43,146 nt of DNA, taken from CAZIVE01 sp964542435 (lineage in GTDB: Bacteria > Bacteroidota > Bacteroidia > Bacteroidales > Tannerellaceae). Numbering within the stretch: position 1 is the first letter of the stretch; each line of letters starts with the position of its first letter. Below the pieces are notes generated by a model. The model saw nothing but the letters and a program-made list of their open reading frames with translations, did not search any database and was not told the DNA's origin. This document shows, piece after piece, positions 1-8,160 of this stretch. Made by a program: the position numbers and the translations under genes. The stretch spans positions 1 to 43,146 of the forward strand of contig CAZIVE010000010.1 in assembly GCA_964542435.1 (NCBI GenBank). The letters are read 5' to 3'.

Positions 1-150
1 TGTACAATAGCTGTTTTATGTGTTTTACATCCGCTGCCAAGATGTCAGATGAGACGCCTATACGCTTGGAGCACCTCGCGAAGGCCTACGAACGAAACTT
101 AGGAAAAGAACATGGAACCGCGCAGCGGCGACCCATCAGCTTCGATATAT
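1..150. other. Unassigned left edge of the window
   Basis: No gene could be assigned here. One plus-strand frame is open from the window edge to a stop near 199, but it would run through the perfect terminator stem at 155-185, so it is a weak candidate for the 3' end of a gene starting outside the window. The other plus frames stop early and the minus frames are short. The sequence may equally be the 3' part of a structured RNA, but it matches no RNA family I recognise. Confidence 0.3.
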
Positions 151-154
151 TACA

Positions 155-185
155 AAAAGAGGCAGGTTCATCGCCTGCCTCTTTT
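155..185. terminator. Bidirectional intrinsic terminator
   Basis: A perfect 12-bp stem (155-166 pairs with 174-185) has a 7-nt loop and T-rich flanks on both strands. It lies 20 bp beyond the stop codon of the minus-strand gene at 206-1072 and would also end any transcript entering from the left edge. Confidence 0.85.
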
Positions 186-205
186 ACCTTTATATAATGG
201 TTATC

Positions 206-1072
206 TTACTTTACCTGAATTTTGGCCGTGTTCTGACCGCTGCGGATGATGTAATTGCCGCTGGGCAGCGTGACGGTGCGTTCACCGACAAGAGCAGGCA
301 ACTGTTGCAAAGCACCAGAGATGGTCGAGATGTAAACCGGTTCGGCTACTGTGGTGGAAATGTGAACCTGTCCTTCAGAACCTAACCAAGCTTTCAACGT
401 AGATGCGACAGCTTGAGCTGCTTTCTCAACTTTTGGAAGTTTCCAGCCGTACCAAAGATTATCATTGGTGTTGCCATCATCCACGGCACTGTACTTGGCG
501 ACTGCATCTGCTAAAGCACTACCCACGAGTTTCATCCCGTCGCGATCCACCAAAGTCAAGGTGCGATCGGAAGGACATCCTGCAAAAGCTTTCTTTCCAA
601 CTGTAGGAGGAACGACGGAAAGCGTCATCTCATTCAGTTGTCCATGATTGAATGCGCCCTCGCCTATTCTCGTTGCTGCCGACACAGAAAGACTCTTGAG
701 CTGACTGTTGTAAACGGGATTTTTACTGGCTGCGAACATATATCCGGGAATGCTGTCCATCGTGACACTGCCGTCAATCGAGAGCGATTCGAGTGCTTTC
801 AACGAACGGATGGAAGCCCAGTCACCGGTTGCTTCAAACCATCCGTCGGGAAGTCCTTTGCTGGTGCCAGTCAGTGTTCCAGAAGTAATCTGCAGCGTGC
901 TAACTGCATTCTTATTGGCAATATCCTTGGTCTGTACAGCTTTATTGATAGCTTCTCCGAGATTGTCGGCAGTAATGGCCGGACCATTGTTGATTTTTAC
1001 GGTGATGCTTGCTGTTGCGCTCTGCAGGGCAAAAGCAGACAGCAGCGTAACGAGAAGTGTTAGATGTTTCAT
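206..1072 (-). CDS. Secreted BspA/LRR5-like protein with T9SS-type tail
   Basis: This 288-residue protein starts with a clear Sec signal peptide (about residues 1-21, MKHLTLLVTLLSAFA...). The middle (about 90-170) has irregular leucine-rich units of the BspA/LRR_5 kind, with repeated patterns such as SLSVSAATRIGEGAF and VGKKAFAGCP. The last ~45 residues contain LPSGNYIIRSGQ and end in a KIQVK strand, which is the look of a type A sorting domain of the type IX secretion system, so the mature protein is probably secreted or attached to the cell surface. No catalytic motif was seen. It is monocistronic, with a terminator just downstream and a candidate -7 box (1152-1159) upstream. The function is unknown; adhesion or surface binding is only an inference from the BspA-like repeats. 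Confidence 0.85.
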   Translation of the reverse strand: MKHLTLLVTLLSAFALQSATASITVKINNGPAITADNLGEAINKAVQTKDIANKNAVSTLQITSGTLTGTSKGLPDGWFEATGDWASIRSLKALESLSIDGSVTMDSIPGYMFAASKNPVYNSQLKSLSVSAATRIGEGAFNHGQLNEMTLSVVPPTVGKKAFAGCPSDRTLTLVDRDGMKLVGSALADAVAKYSAVDDGNTNDNLWYGWKLPKVEKAAQAVASTLKAWLGSEGQVHISTTVAEPVYISTISGALQQLPALVGERTVTLPSGNYIIRSGQNTAKIQVK

Positions 1073-1151
1073 AAGTATATCGTTTTAATGAAATATGTAT
1101 CTGCGGCAAGGCCATTCTCTTCAGATTGTGGTGCAATTGCAAGCAGATGTG

Positions 1152-1159
1152 CAAATATA
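1152..1159 (-). promoter_or_regulatory. Candidate -7 box for the LRR-like gene
   Basis: The minus strand reads TATATTTG, matching the Bacteroidetes -7 consensus TAnnTTTG, about 80 bp before the start codon at 1072. No good -33 TTTG is present at the expected distance, so this is a moderate call. On the plus strand TACCTTTA at 1195-1202 is a weaker -7 candidate for the gene at 1228. Confidence 0.45.
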
Positions 1160-1227
1160 CGACATTGTGATAAAAAGATGAATAAAAAATTCTTTACCTT
1201 TACCACGATTAAATCTATATATACAAG

Positions 1228-2256
1228 ATGAAACATCCACTTCGTTTCCTTTTTGTCCTTTTTCTGATTGCGCCTCTTCTTTCGAACGCACAGTCTCATC
1301 TGATCGCTACCGAGAATTATGTCACGCCCCGCATGCGCGTCATCATCGACAACGACCTCAGCGGCGATCCCGACGGACAGTTTCAGCTGGTTCATCAGCT
1401 GCTGTCGCCATCAACCCAGGTCTGCGGCGTTATCGGTTCACATCTTAACGGACGCGGGTTCGACGGATCCACGAAGACAGCCACCTCGGCTGCAGCCAAG
1501 GCTCGTGAGATCATCAATATGATGGGACTTACGGGAAAAGTGCCCGTTTTCGAAGGATCGAACGAGGGAATGGATACGATGACCGTAGCCAAAGATTCCG
1601 AAGGAGCACGCTTCATCATCAAGGAGGCAATGCGAACCGACACGAAGCTTCCGCTGTATATTCTCTGCGGCGCCGGACTGACCAATATTGCCAGTGCATG
1701 GCTCATGCAGCCTGAGATTGCCAAACACATCACACTGGTGTGGATTGGCGGACAGGAATATGATAACATCCTTCCACCTCCAGGTTATACGATTCCTGAA
1801 TACAATCTCAATATCTGCATACCTGCAGCTCAGACAATATTCAACCTCTCTGACATTCCTTTGTGGCAGATTCCACGTAACGCTTACCGACAGTGCTGCT
1901 TCAGCATGGCAGAGATGGAGAACGACGTGAAGCCGATGGGCAAGATCGGAGCCTATCTCAGCAAGACCATCGAAGAGATGATCTCGAAGTTGGGCAGTTA
2001 TGGTATGGGAATGGGCGAATTGTACGTTCTCGGCGATAGTCCGTTGACTTTGCTCACAGCACTTCAGACTGGCTTCGAGGCTGATCCGGCCTCAAGCGGA
2101 TCAGTGATTCATGCGGCTCCGCTCATTTGGAAAGACGGTTCCTACAGATATAATCCGAAAGGACGCACCATCCGCATCTTCAATCAGATTGACACGCGGC
2201 TCATGTTTAACGATATGACTGCCAAACTGAAATTGTTTGCACCCAATAATAAGTAG
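1228..2256 (+). CDS. Secreted nucleoside hydrolase family protein
   Basis: This 342-residue protein has a signal peptide ending near residue 22 (LLSNAQS). It then shows the nucleoside hydrolase fold: the calcium/ribose-binding aspartate cluster at residues 41-49 reads DNDLSGDPDG, a variant of the usual DxDxxxDD, and a second acidic site, GDSPLTLL, lies late in the protein where the family has its fourth metal ligand. Members of this family split ribonucleosides into base and ribose. Because it is exported it may act on periplasmic or extracellular nucleosides or on another N-glycoside. It is followed after 26 bp by a Tat-exported oxidoreductase and the two probably form one unit. The altered aspartate motif leaves the real substrate open. 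Confidence 0.85.
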   Translation: MKHPLRFLFVLFLIAPLLSNAQSHLIATENYVTPRMRVIIDNDLSGDPDGQFQLVHQLLSPSTQVCGVIGSHLNGRGFDGSTKTATSAAAKAREIINMMGLTGKVPVFEGSNEGMDTMTVAKDSEGARFIIKEAMRTDTKLPLYILCGAGLTNIASAWLMQPEIAKHITLVWIGGQEYDNILPPPGYTIPEYNLNICIPAAQTIFNLSDIPLWQIPRNAYRQCCFSMAEMENDVKPMGKIGAYLSKTIEEMISKLGSYGMGMGELYVLGDSPLTLLTALQTGFEADPASSGSVIHAAPLIWKDGSYRYNPKGRTIRIFNQIDTRLMFNDMTAKLKLFAPNNK

Positions 2257-2282
2257 TCTATCACAAACTATATCTAAAGAAT

Positions 2283-3719
2283 ATGAAAGATAATGATATT
2301 TCACGACGCCTCTTCCTAAAACAGGCATTGGCACTAACCGCAACGGCTGCCGTTCCCTCATTCTGGACGCCTGCCAAAGCACTTACCGTTCCGACACATC
2401 CCTTCGCTGCTCCCAGCGACCGCGTCAACCTGGCCCTCATCGGAATCGGCAACCGCGGCAACGAGATTGCCAAGGAACTTTACAACACCGGACTCTGCAA
2501 CATCGTTGCCCTTTGCGACGTGGACATGGGCGCCGCACATACGCAGGAGATCATGAAGATGTTCCCTAATGCACCGCGTTTCCAGGACTTCAGAGTAATG
2601 CTCGATAAGATGGGTAGCAAGATCGACGCCTGCACGGCTGCCGTTCCCGACCATTCGCATTTTCCTGTTGCTATAGAAGTCATGGCCGCCGGTAAACATG
2701 TCTATGTCGAGAAACCATTAGCTCGCACCTTCCGCGAGATTCAGCTGATGATGTACGCAGAGAAGAAATACGGCGTCGTCACACAGATGGGTAATCAAGG
2801 ACATTCCGATGCCAACTACTTCCAGTTCAAAGCTTGGAAGGATGCCGGCATCATCAAGGATGTGACAGCTGTCACGGCTCACATGAACAACGTCCGTCGC
2901 TGGCACGGATGGAATCCGAACATGAAACACATGCCGATGGGCGAACCGGTTCCAGAGACAATGGATTGGGACACCTGGCTCGGCGTTCGTCCGTTCCATG
3001 CATACAACCACGATTATCATCTCGGACAATGGCGCTGCTGGTATGATTTCGGCATGGGCGTTCTTGGCGACTGGGGCGCACATATTCTCGATACGATCCA
3101 TCAGTTCCTCGACCTGGGACTTCCCTCAGACATCATTCCGCTCTATCTGAAGGGCCACAATCCCTTCTTCTATCCGATGTCATCGACCTTGCTGTTCAAG
3201 TTCCCGGCACGTGGTGACATGCCACCTGTTGATATTACCTGGTACGACGGTCTGGATAACATTCCGGCCGTTCCCGAAGGTTATGGCGTGTCAGAACTGG
3301 ATCCGAACATCCCGACAGTTGCCGGTGGCAAGATCCAGCCGACCAAACTGAACCCGGGCAAAGAGATCTACACCAAGACTCTTACCTTCAAAGGTGGCTC
3401 GCACGGCAGCACATTGAGCATCATTCCAGAAGAGAAAGCCAAGGAGATGGAGTCGAAGCTTCCGGAAGTACCGAAGAGTCCGTCCAACCATTTCGCCAAC
3501 TTCCTGAAGGCATGTATGGGACAAGAAAAGACACGTTCGCCATTCAGCATTTCCGGTCCGTTGAGTCAAGTATTCTGCCTCGGCGTATTGAGCCAGCGCC
3601 TCAACCGCAAATTGGTGTTCGACCGCGATCTGCAGGAAATCACCAACGATCCCGAAGCCAATCAGATGCTTGTAGGCGAACCTCCACGCAAAGGATGGGA
3701 ACAGTATTATAATATCTGA
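2283..3719 (+). CDS. Tat-exported Gfo/Idh/MocA family oxidoreductase
   Basis: This 478-residue protein has a twin-arginine signal (SRRLFLK, RR at 8-9, followed by a hydrophobic alanine-rich stretch to about residue 33). The NAD(P)-binding Rossmann motif GIGNRG sits at residues 54-59 and the family hallmark EKP at 143-145, where the lysine takes part in catalysis. The C-terminal half is the family's beta-sheet substrate domain. Tat export fits a protein that folds with its nucleotide cofactor in the cytoplasm. Relatives oxidise or rearrange sugars and sugar-like glycosides. It lies 26 bp behind a secreted nucleoside hydrolase homologue, suggesting that both process the same glycoside. The substrate cannot be told from sequence. 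A strong terminator follows. Confidence 0.9.
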   Translation: MKDNDISRRLFLKQALALTATAAVPSFWTPAKALTVPTHPFAAPSDRVNLALIGIGNRGNEIAKELYNTGLCNIVALCDVDMGAAHTQEIMKMFPNAPRFQDFRVMLDKMGSKIDACTAAVPDHSHFPVAIEVMAAGKHVYVEKPLARTFREIQLMMYAEKKYGVVTQMGNQGHSDANYFQFKAWKDAGIIKDVTAVTAHMNNVRRWHGWNPNMKHMPMGEPVPETMDWDTWLGVRPFHAYNHDYHLGQWRCWYDFGMGVLGDWGAHILDTIHQFLDLGLPSDIIPLYLKGHNPFFYPMSSTLLFKFPARGDMPPVDITWYDGLDNIPAVPEGYGVSELDPNIPTVAGGKIQPTKLNPGKEIYTKTLTFKGGSHGSTLSIIPEEKAKEMESKLPEVPKSPSNHFANFLKACMGQEKTRSPFSISGPLSQVFCLGVLSQRLNRKLVFDRDLQEITNDPEANQMLVGEPPRKGWEQYYNI

Positions 3720-3741
3720 TTTCCCGTAATCAATCCTATCG

Positions 3742-3775
3742 AAGAAGATGTGCCGACCGACACATCTTCTTTTTT
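3742..3775 (+). terminator. Intrinsic terminator after the oxidoreductase
   Basis: A perfect 11-bp stem (3742-3752 with 3761-3771) with an 8-nt loop is followed by a run of T ending at 3775. It closes the two-gene unit 1228-3719. Confidence 0.9.
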
Positions 3776-3853
3776 ATGTATCACAATCTTCATCCCCTTG
3801 TCTCGACCTTGCAATAAGTGAATCGTTCCTTTACATCACATTATAAAGAAGGT

Positions 3854-4654
3854 ATGAGATTAAGAAAGTATTATTCCACCGTTGTTTTATCCGACATTCA
3901 TCTGGGTTCGGAACATTCCAAGACGGAAGAGGTCACCAATTTCCTAAAACATGTCAATTGTGAACGTCTGATCCTAAACGGAGATATCATCGACGGATGG
4001 CAGCTTCGAAAATCCCGTCATCGCTGGAAGCAACAGCACACCGATTTCTTCAAGGTGCTCATGAAGATGATGGAAAAACAGGGGACAGAGATTATCTACG
4101 TCAGAGGCAACCACGATGATTTCCTCGACAGCCTCGTTCCGTTTACCTTTTCCAACATCTCCATCGTGAAAGATTACCTGCTCACCAGTCACGGCAAACG
4201 TTACTGGGTGACGCACGGCGATGTGTTCGACACCGTAACGACTCACATGCGCTGGCTGGCCATGCTGGGCGACGTGGGCTATAGTTTCCTGCTTTGGCTC
4301 AATAAGATCTACAATCGCAGGAGAGCGCTTGAAGGCAAACCCTATTACTCTCTTTCGCAACAAGTCAAACAAAAGGTCAAAAGTGCCGTCTCCTACATCT
4401 CAAGCTTCGAAGAGGAACTGGCCAAGCTTGCTGTTGCCAAGAAGGTGGACGGAATCATCTGCGGCCACATCCATCAGGCTGCGGATCGCTGGTATGGAAA
4501 CATCCATTATCTTAACTCCGGCGATTGGGTGGAGAGTCTTACGGCTCTCGCTGAGAATGAACAGGGAGAATGGAGCGTGCTGACCTATCGAGCCGAAGAT
4601 TATCCCATAGAGAATAGGCAAGAGATACAACAGCCTTTGAGCGAAATCGTATGA
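3854..4654 (+). CDS. LpxH-like metallophosphoesterase
   Basis: The protein (266 residues from the ATG at 3854) is a calcineurin-type phosphoesterase close to UDP-2,3-diacylglucosamine hydrolases. The metal-binding motifs appear in order: SDIH (13-16), NGDIID (42-47), RGNHDD (84-89), a later THGD, and GHIHQA near 203. LpxH enzymes cut UDP-diacylglucosamine during lipid A synthesis, but this subgroup may have another pyrophosphate or phospholipid substrate. A GTG start at 3818 would add 12 residues; I prefer 3854 because the conserved domain begins at once after it and an AGAAGG precedes it closely. It overlaps the next gene, a glycosyltransferase, by 4 bp, so the two are translationally coupled and probably work on one envelope glycolipid. 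Confidence 0.85.
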   Translation: MRLRKYYSTVVLSDIHLGSEHSKTEEVTNFLKHVNCERLILNGDIIDGWQLRKSRHRWKQQHTDFFKVLMKMMEKQGTEIIYVRGNHDDFLDSLVPFTFSNISIVKDYLLTSHGKRYWVTHGDVFDTVTTHMRWLAMLGDVGYSFLLWLNKIYNRRRALEGKPYYSLSQQVKQKVKSAVSYISSFEEELAKLAVAKKVDGIICGHIHQAADRWYGNIHYLNSGDWVESLTALAENEQGEWSVLTYRAEDYPIENRQEIQQPLSEIV

Positions 4655-5799
4655 AAATCTTATTCATTGTCCAAGGCGAAGGACGGGGACATCTCACGCA
4701 AGCCCTTTCACTCAGCAAGAAACTCCGAGACCAAGGGGATGAAGTTGTCGGCGTGATGGTGGGAAAAAGTCCGTCACGACGATTGCCTGCATTCTTCACG
4801 GATCACATCGGAGCGCCTCTCTATCTCTTCGACAGTCCGAACTTCCTTCCCTCTTCCCGCAACAAACGCGCGAATCTCACAAAGAGTCTTCTCTATAATC
4901 TGCTACGCCTCCCGATATATGCCAAGAGCATCTACCAGATACAACATCGGATCAAGGAAACAGAGGCCGACGTCGTTGTCAATTTTTACGAACTTCTGAC
5001 TGGACTGACCTACCTCTTCTGCAAACCCAAAGCACAGATGATTTGCATCGCTCATCAGTATCTCTTTCTGCATCCCGACTACGAATTCCCGAAGGTCAAC
5101 AAACTCTCTTTGCTCTCACTCTGCTTCTTCACCTGGATGACATCCATCAGATGCACAAAGCGGCTGGCACTTTCTCTACATAAGATGAGAGATGTTTATT
5201 CACGGCGCCTCATCGTCGTGCCGCCGCTACTGCGCGAAGAGGTGCTTCAAACAAAACCTGAAACAGGCGATTATCTTCACGGCTACATGCTGAACAGCGG
5301 CTACAGCGAAGAGATCTATTCGTGGCATCGCTCACATCCGCAAGTGAAGCTGAAGATCTTCTGGGATAAATCGGACGTCACGCCCGAAGTAAAAGTGGAT
5401 GCACACCTATCGTTTTACCAACTCAATGATAAACTGTTCATACGCTCCATGGCCTCATCGAAGGCCTTTGCAACTACAGCCGGATTCGAATCGGTCAGTG
5501 AAGCCATGTATTTGGGGAAACCGGTCTTGATGGTGCCCACGCATATCGAGCAGGAATGCAATGCCTATGATGCTGCGAAAACAGGTGCAGGCACTATCTC
5601 CGATCGATTCGATCTGGATCGTCTGCTCGACCTTTCAAAGAATTACGAGCCAAACCCAACGTTCGTCAACTGGGTAAAGCAGGCCGATTGGCTGATCCTA
5701 CACGAATTCCGTCCGGACATTCTGATGGACGAAGAGAACATCTCCTTTTGGCAGCACATTTCCACACAGTGGCTCTATCGCCTCATGAGAAGCATTTAA
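4651..5799 (+). CDS. MurG/GT-B-like glycosyltransferase family protein
   Basis: This 382-residue protein begins MKILFIVQGEGRGHLTQAL, the N-terminal glycine-rich loop of GT-B glycosyltransferases of the MurG/UDP-glucuronosyltransferase-like type. Near residue 270-300 it has the expected nucleotide-sugar site region (TTAGFESVSEAMYLGKP, then PTHIEQECNA), matching the typical GG/S-E-A-...-GKP-...-P-...-EQ pattern. There is no signal peptide, so it should act in the cytoplasm or at the inner membrane face. The ATG overlaps the stop of the LpxH-like gene (ATGA). The pairing suggests modification of a lipid-linked sugar. The donor and acceptor are unknown. The 3' end is complete and lies 7 bp before the assembly gap. 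Confidence 0.85.
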   Translation: MKILFIVQGEGRGHLTQALSLSKKLRDQGDEVVGVMVGKSPSRRLPAFFTDHIGAPLYLFDSPNFLPSSRNKRANLTKSLLYNLLRLPIYAKSIYQIQHRIKETEADVVVNFYELLTGLTYLFCKPKAQMICIAHQYLFLHPDYEFPKVNKLSLLSLCFFTWMTSIRCTKRLALSLHKMRDVYSRRLIVVPPLLREEVLQTKPETGDYLHGYMLNSGYSEEIYSWHRSHPQVKLKIFWDKSDVTPEVKVDAHLSFYQLNDKLFIRSMASSKAFATTAGFESVSEAMYLGKPVLMVPTHIEQECNAYDAAKTGAGTISDRFDLDRLLDLSKNYEPNPTFVNWVKQADWLILHEFRPDILMDEENISFWQHISTQWLYRLMRSI

Positions 5800-5806
5800 C
5801 GACCAT

Positions 5807-5906
5807 NNNNNNNNNNNNNNNNNNNNNNNNNNNNNNNNNNNNNNNNNNNNNNNNNNNNNNNNNNNNNNNNNNNNNNNNNNNNNNNNNNNNNNNNNNNNNN
5901 NNNNNN
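5807..5906. other. Assembly gap (100 Ns)
   Basis: Exactly 100 unknown bases are present, a conventional scaffold spacer. The true length is unknown. A tandem repeat begins at the first base after the gap, so the break was probably caused by that repeat and more copies may be missing. Confidence 0.95.
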
Positions 5907-6085
5907 CATTGTTGCCACGATGTTTCTTCATGAATTGACCTCCGCTGCATTGTTGCCGCGATGTTTTTCCATGGATTGACTTCCGCTGCATTGTCGCCAC
6001 GATGTTTCTTCAAGGATTGGCCTCTGCTGCATTGTTGCTACGATGTTTTTCCATGGATTGACCTCCGCTGCATTGTTGCCGCGAT
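5907..6085. repeat. 41-bp tandem repeat, 4.4 copies, alternating subtypes
   Basis: Units of exactly 41 bp start at 5907, 5948, 5989 and 6030, with a partial fifth at 6071-6085. Each begins CATTGTTGCC (one or two changes) and ends in a CCGCTG-like block. Units 1 and 3 share TTTCTTCA in the middle, units 2 and 4 share TTTTTCCATGG, so the higher-order period is 82 bp. The unit length is not a multiple of three and no start codon or coding pattern is kept, so it is unlikely to be protein repeat. It lies between two convergent genes beside the assembly gap. Confidence 0.9.
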
Positions 6086-6121
6086 CATAATTCTCTTAGG
6101 ACTGATTCAAACAAACACGAA

Positions 6122-6151
6122 ACGCGCCGACTGATGATTGAGCCGGCGCGT
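6122..6151 (-). terminator. Terminator of the lipid-type operon
   Basis: A perfect GC-rich 8-bp stem (6122-6129 with 6144-6151) with a 14-nt loop is followed on the minus strand by a T-rich stretch. It lies 25 bp beyond the stop of the gene at 6176-6796. Confidence 0.75.
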
Positions 6152-6175
6152 CGAATATTTCCTGTAAGGAAGCAC

Positions 6176-6796
6176 TTACAAGTTCTTCACCTTGCTGTTG
6201 TCGAAAACGCGGAGATTGAGTTTTTTAATAGCACCCATTGCATCGTGAACCGAACCGGCCCAGTAATTACGGAGTCCAAAACCCTGAGCAGAACGTGTGA
6301 CCTTCTGATCGCACAGAACCTGACCGGTGGCAATGTCGAAAATGACAACATCATACGTCGCCTTGCTTGCGGCTTTGTTCAGAAGATTGGCGACTAGAAC
6401 GGCACCGTAACCCTCTTTCTCCTTTACTGCTGACTTCAAAGCTCTGACTTCGCTCTCAACATCCCCTTTTGAAAGAAGGAACGCACTCTCTCCGGTCATC
6501 ATGTGATCTTTGTCGGCCGCATTGTTGCGCTCTGCAACAGCATCGACGGAAACATTAGCATAAACACCGAACGCCTTGGTGGGATCGTATTTCTTAGCCT
6601 CGCCAATGAACAGCTGGTTGATTGCTCCATAAACGCCGACAAACTCCGCCGGTGTTTCCGTAGCGCCAAACACTTTCGCTTTGTTAAAGTCCACTCCATA
6701 GAATGTGATCTTCCCCAATTCCCATAGTGCCTTCGTGTCTTGTCCGTAGGTCATGCCCGCGATGAGCAGAAATGCAAATAACAATAACTTCTTCAT
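6176..6796 (-). CDS. Exported protein of unknown function at the operon end
   Basis: This 206-residue protein has a signal peptide (MKKLLLFAFLLIAGMTYG, cleavage near 19). The mature part contains the pattern ALWELGKITFYGVDFNKAKVFG and later a long charged helix, a YDVVIFDIATG strand block and RNYWAGSVHDAMGAIKK. I do not recognise a named domain; a similar layout is common in uncharacterised Bacteroidetes secreted proteins. There are no transmembrane helices besides the signal and no obvious catalytic motif. It follows the AMP-ligase gene after 63 bp on the same strand and carries the terminator, so it may be the last cistron of the lipid-type operon. An AAGGA lies upstream of the start. A periplasmic carrier or binding role would fit the context but is pure inference. 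Confidence 0.8.
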   Translation of the reverse strand: MKKLLLFAFLLIAGMTYGQDTKALWELGKITFYGVDFNKAKVFGATETPAEFVGVYGAINQLFIGEAKKYDPTKAFGVYANVSVDAVAERNNAADKDHMMTGESAFLLSKGDVESEVRALKSAVKEKEGYGAVLVANLLNKAASKATYDVVIFDIATGQVLCDQKVTRSAQGFGLRNYWAGSVHDAMGAIKKLNLRVFDNSKVKNL

Positions 6797-6859
6797 GATT
6801 CATTTCCTTTTTTATGTTCAACATCCGTTATATCCTATTGGTTCAAACCGTTTACATCA

Positions 6860-8158
6860 TTAACGTAAATCGATGAACTTAATTGCCTTACGGCTCATTT
6901 GTGGCATCTGAATCTTGGCAATGTATTCAGGCGACGAGAACTCCACAGACGGCGCCACGCGCACTTTGGCACGGAACAGATCCTTGATCTGCTTCTCAAA
7001 ACTTTCCGAAGGATTCTCACAGCCGACACGAATCATCACTTCGTCGGTCCCGATGGAATTGGTATAAACCTCCACAACATAGTTTTTCACACCCTGAATA
7101 TTGTCAAGAATGTCATAAAGTGCCGGCGGATAGAGCGTCGTTCCCTTGAACTTGATCATCTGTCCTTTCCGTCCCAATACGCAACTGAGTCTTGTGGTGT
7201 TTCGTCCGCAAGAGCAGGGTTCATTATAATGATAAACGATGTCGCCTGTCCGGAAACGAAGCAGCGGCATGCCGCGAACGCCCAACGTCGTGATAGTCAC
7301 TTCGCCCGGTTCATCTTCGCCAACCGCTTCACCTTCGTCATTGAGAAACTCCACAATGATCAGTTCGGGCTGCAAATGTCCACCTTGGCAAGCCTCACAT
7401 TCTGTGAACGATGACTGCATTTCAGTAGAAGCATAAGTAGATTGCAGTTTGAGCGAACTCCATTTCTCATGAATCCGATTGCCCAATGTATTGAGCGTAA
7501 AGTCCGGGTTGCGCAGAGCCTCGCCGATGCAAACGGCACGTTCCAGAGAACAATGGTTGTAATCGATATCGTGGCCTTCTGCATATTCCACCAGTTTGAT
7601 GAGGAAAGAAGGCACGACCATGCAGAAGGTCGGCTGGATACGATTGATCGTGTCCCATTGCAGTTCCGGGATGCCATTTCCGACGCGGACAACTCCGGCT
7701 CCCATCCTGCGAGCTCCCATGTAATAAGCGAGACCTGCCATAAAACGTCGGTCGATAGTCGTCATGAGTTGCATGATGTCTTTACCGGAACATCCTGCCG
7801 TGGTAAAAGAGAGTTCTTCGTTAAAGGCGAGACGTTGCAGATCGCTTTCGGTTAGTGCGAATGTAACAGGGTCGCCCAAAGTTCCGCTAGTTGTGACATA
7901 GTCAATGATCTCTTCGCGCGGCACACAGAGGAATTCGTCATTGTGACGTTGCAAGTCCTCTTTCGTCGTCAAAGGAATGCGCTTCAGATCCTCCAATTTG
8001 GTTATTTTGCTCCAATCGATCTTTTTCTCCTGGAACATCCGCTGGTAAAAGACAGAGCGATGGGCAAGATATTCCATTTCTGTGATGAGTCGTTTCTCCT
8101 GGTACGCTTTGATCTCAGCAGGCGAAGCGAATTGAATACTGTTTGTTTTGTCTAACAT
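6860..8158 (-). CDS. PaaK-like phenylacetate-CoA ligase family AMP-forming enzyme
   Basis: This 432-residue protein belongs to the adenylate-forming PaaK group. The phosphate-binding loop reads TTSGTLGDPV at residues 89-98; the A5-like block is STEMQSSFTECEAC; FRTGDI forms the A7 region; and paired cysteines (CEAC and CSCG) resemble the zinc-binding site seen in several PaaK relatives. A C-terminal lysine-containing tail follows. Such enzymes activate aryl or related carboxylic acids as acyl-AMP and pass them to CoA or a carrier protein. Its start lies 2 bp after the preceding C45 gene's stop, within a chain of coupled genes, so here it most likely activates the aromatic or acyl starter of the cluster product. 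Aryl versus fatty acid preference cannot be read from the sequence. Confidence 0.9.
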   Translation of the reverse strand: MLDKTNSIQFASPAEIKAYQEKRLITEMEYLAHRSVFYQRMFQEKKIDWSKITKLEDLKRIPLTTKEDLQRHNDEFLCVPREEIIDYVTTSGTLGDPVTFALTESDLQRLAFNEELSFTTAGCSGKDIMQLMTTIDRRFMAGLAYYMGARRMGAGVVRVGNGIPELQWDTINRIQPTFCMVVPSFLIKLVEYAEGHDIDYNHCSLERAVCIGEALRNPDFTLNTLGNRIHEKWSSLKLQSTYASTEMQSSFTECEACQGGHLQPELIIVEFLNDEGEAVGEDEPGEVTITTLGVRGMPLLRFRTGDIVYHYNEPCSCGRNTTRLSCVLGRKGQMIKFKGTTLYPPALYDILDNIQGVKNYVVEVYTNSIGTDEVMIRVGCENPSESFEKQIKDLFRAKVRVAPSVEFSSPEYIAKIQMPQMSRKAIKFIDLR

Positions 8159-8160
8159 TA

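Noticed and set aside
5688..6013. ORFs that run across the N gap
   Set aside because: Their length comes from unknown bases and from a 41-bp repeat that does not keep a reading frame.
5907..6085. CRISPR array
   Set aside because: The whole 41-bp unit is repeated; there are no unique spacers between conserved repeats, and no cas gene is nearby.
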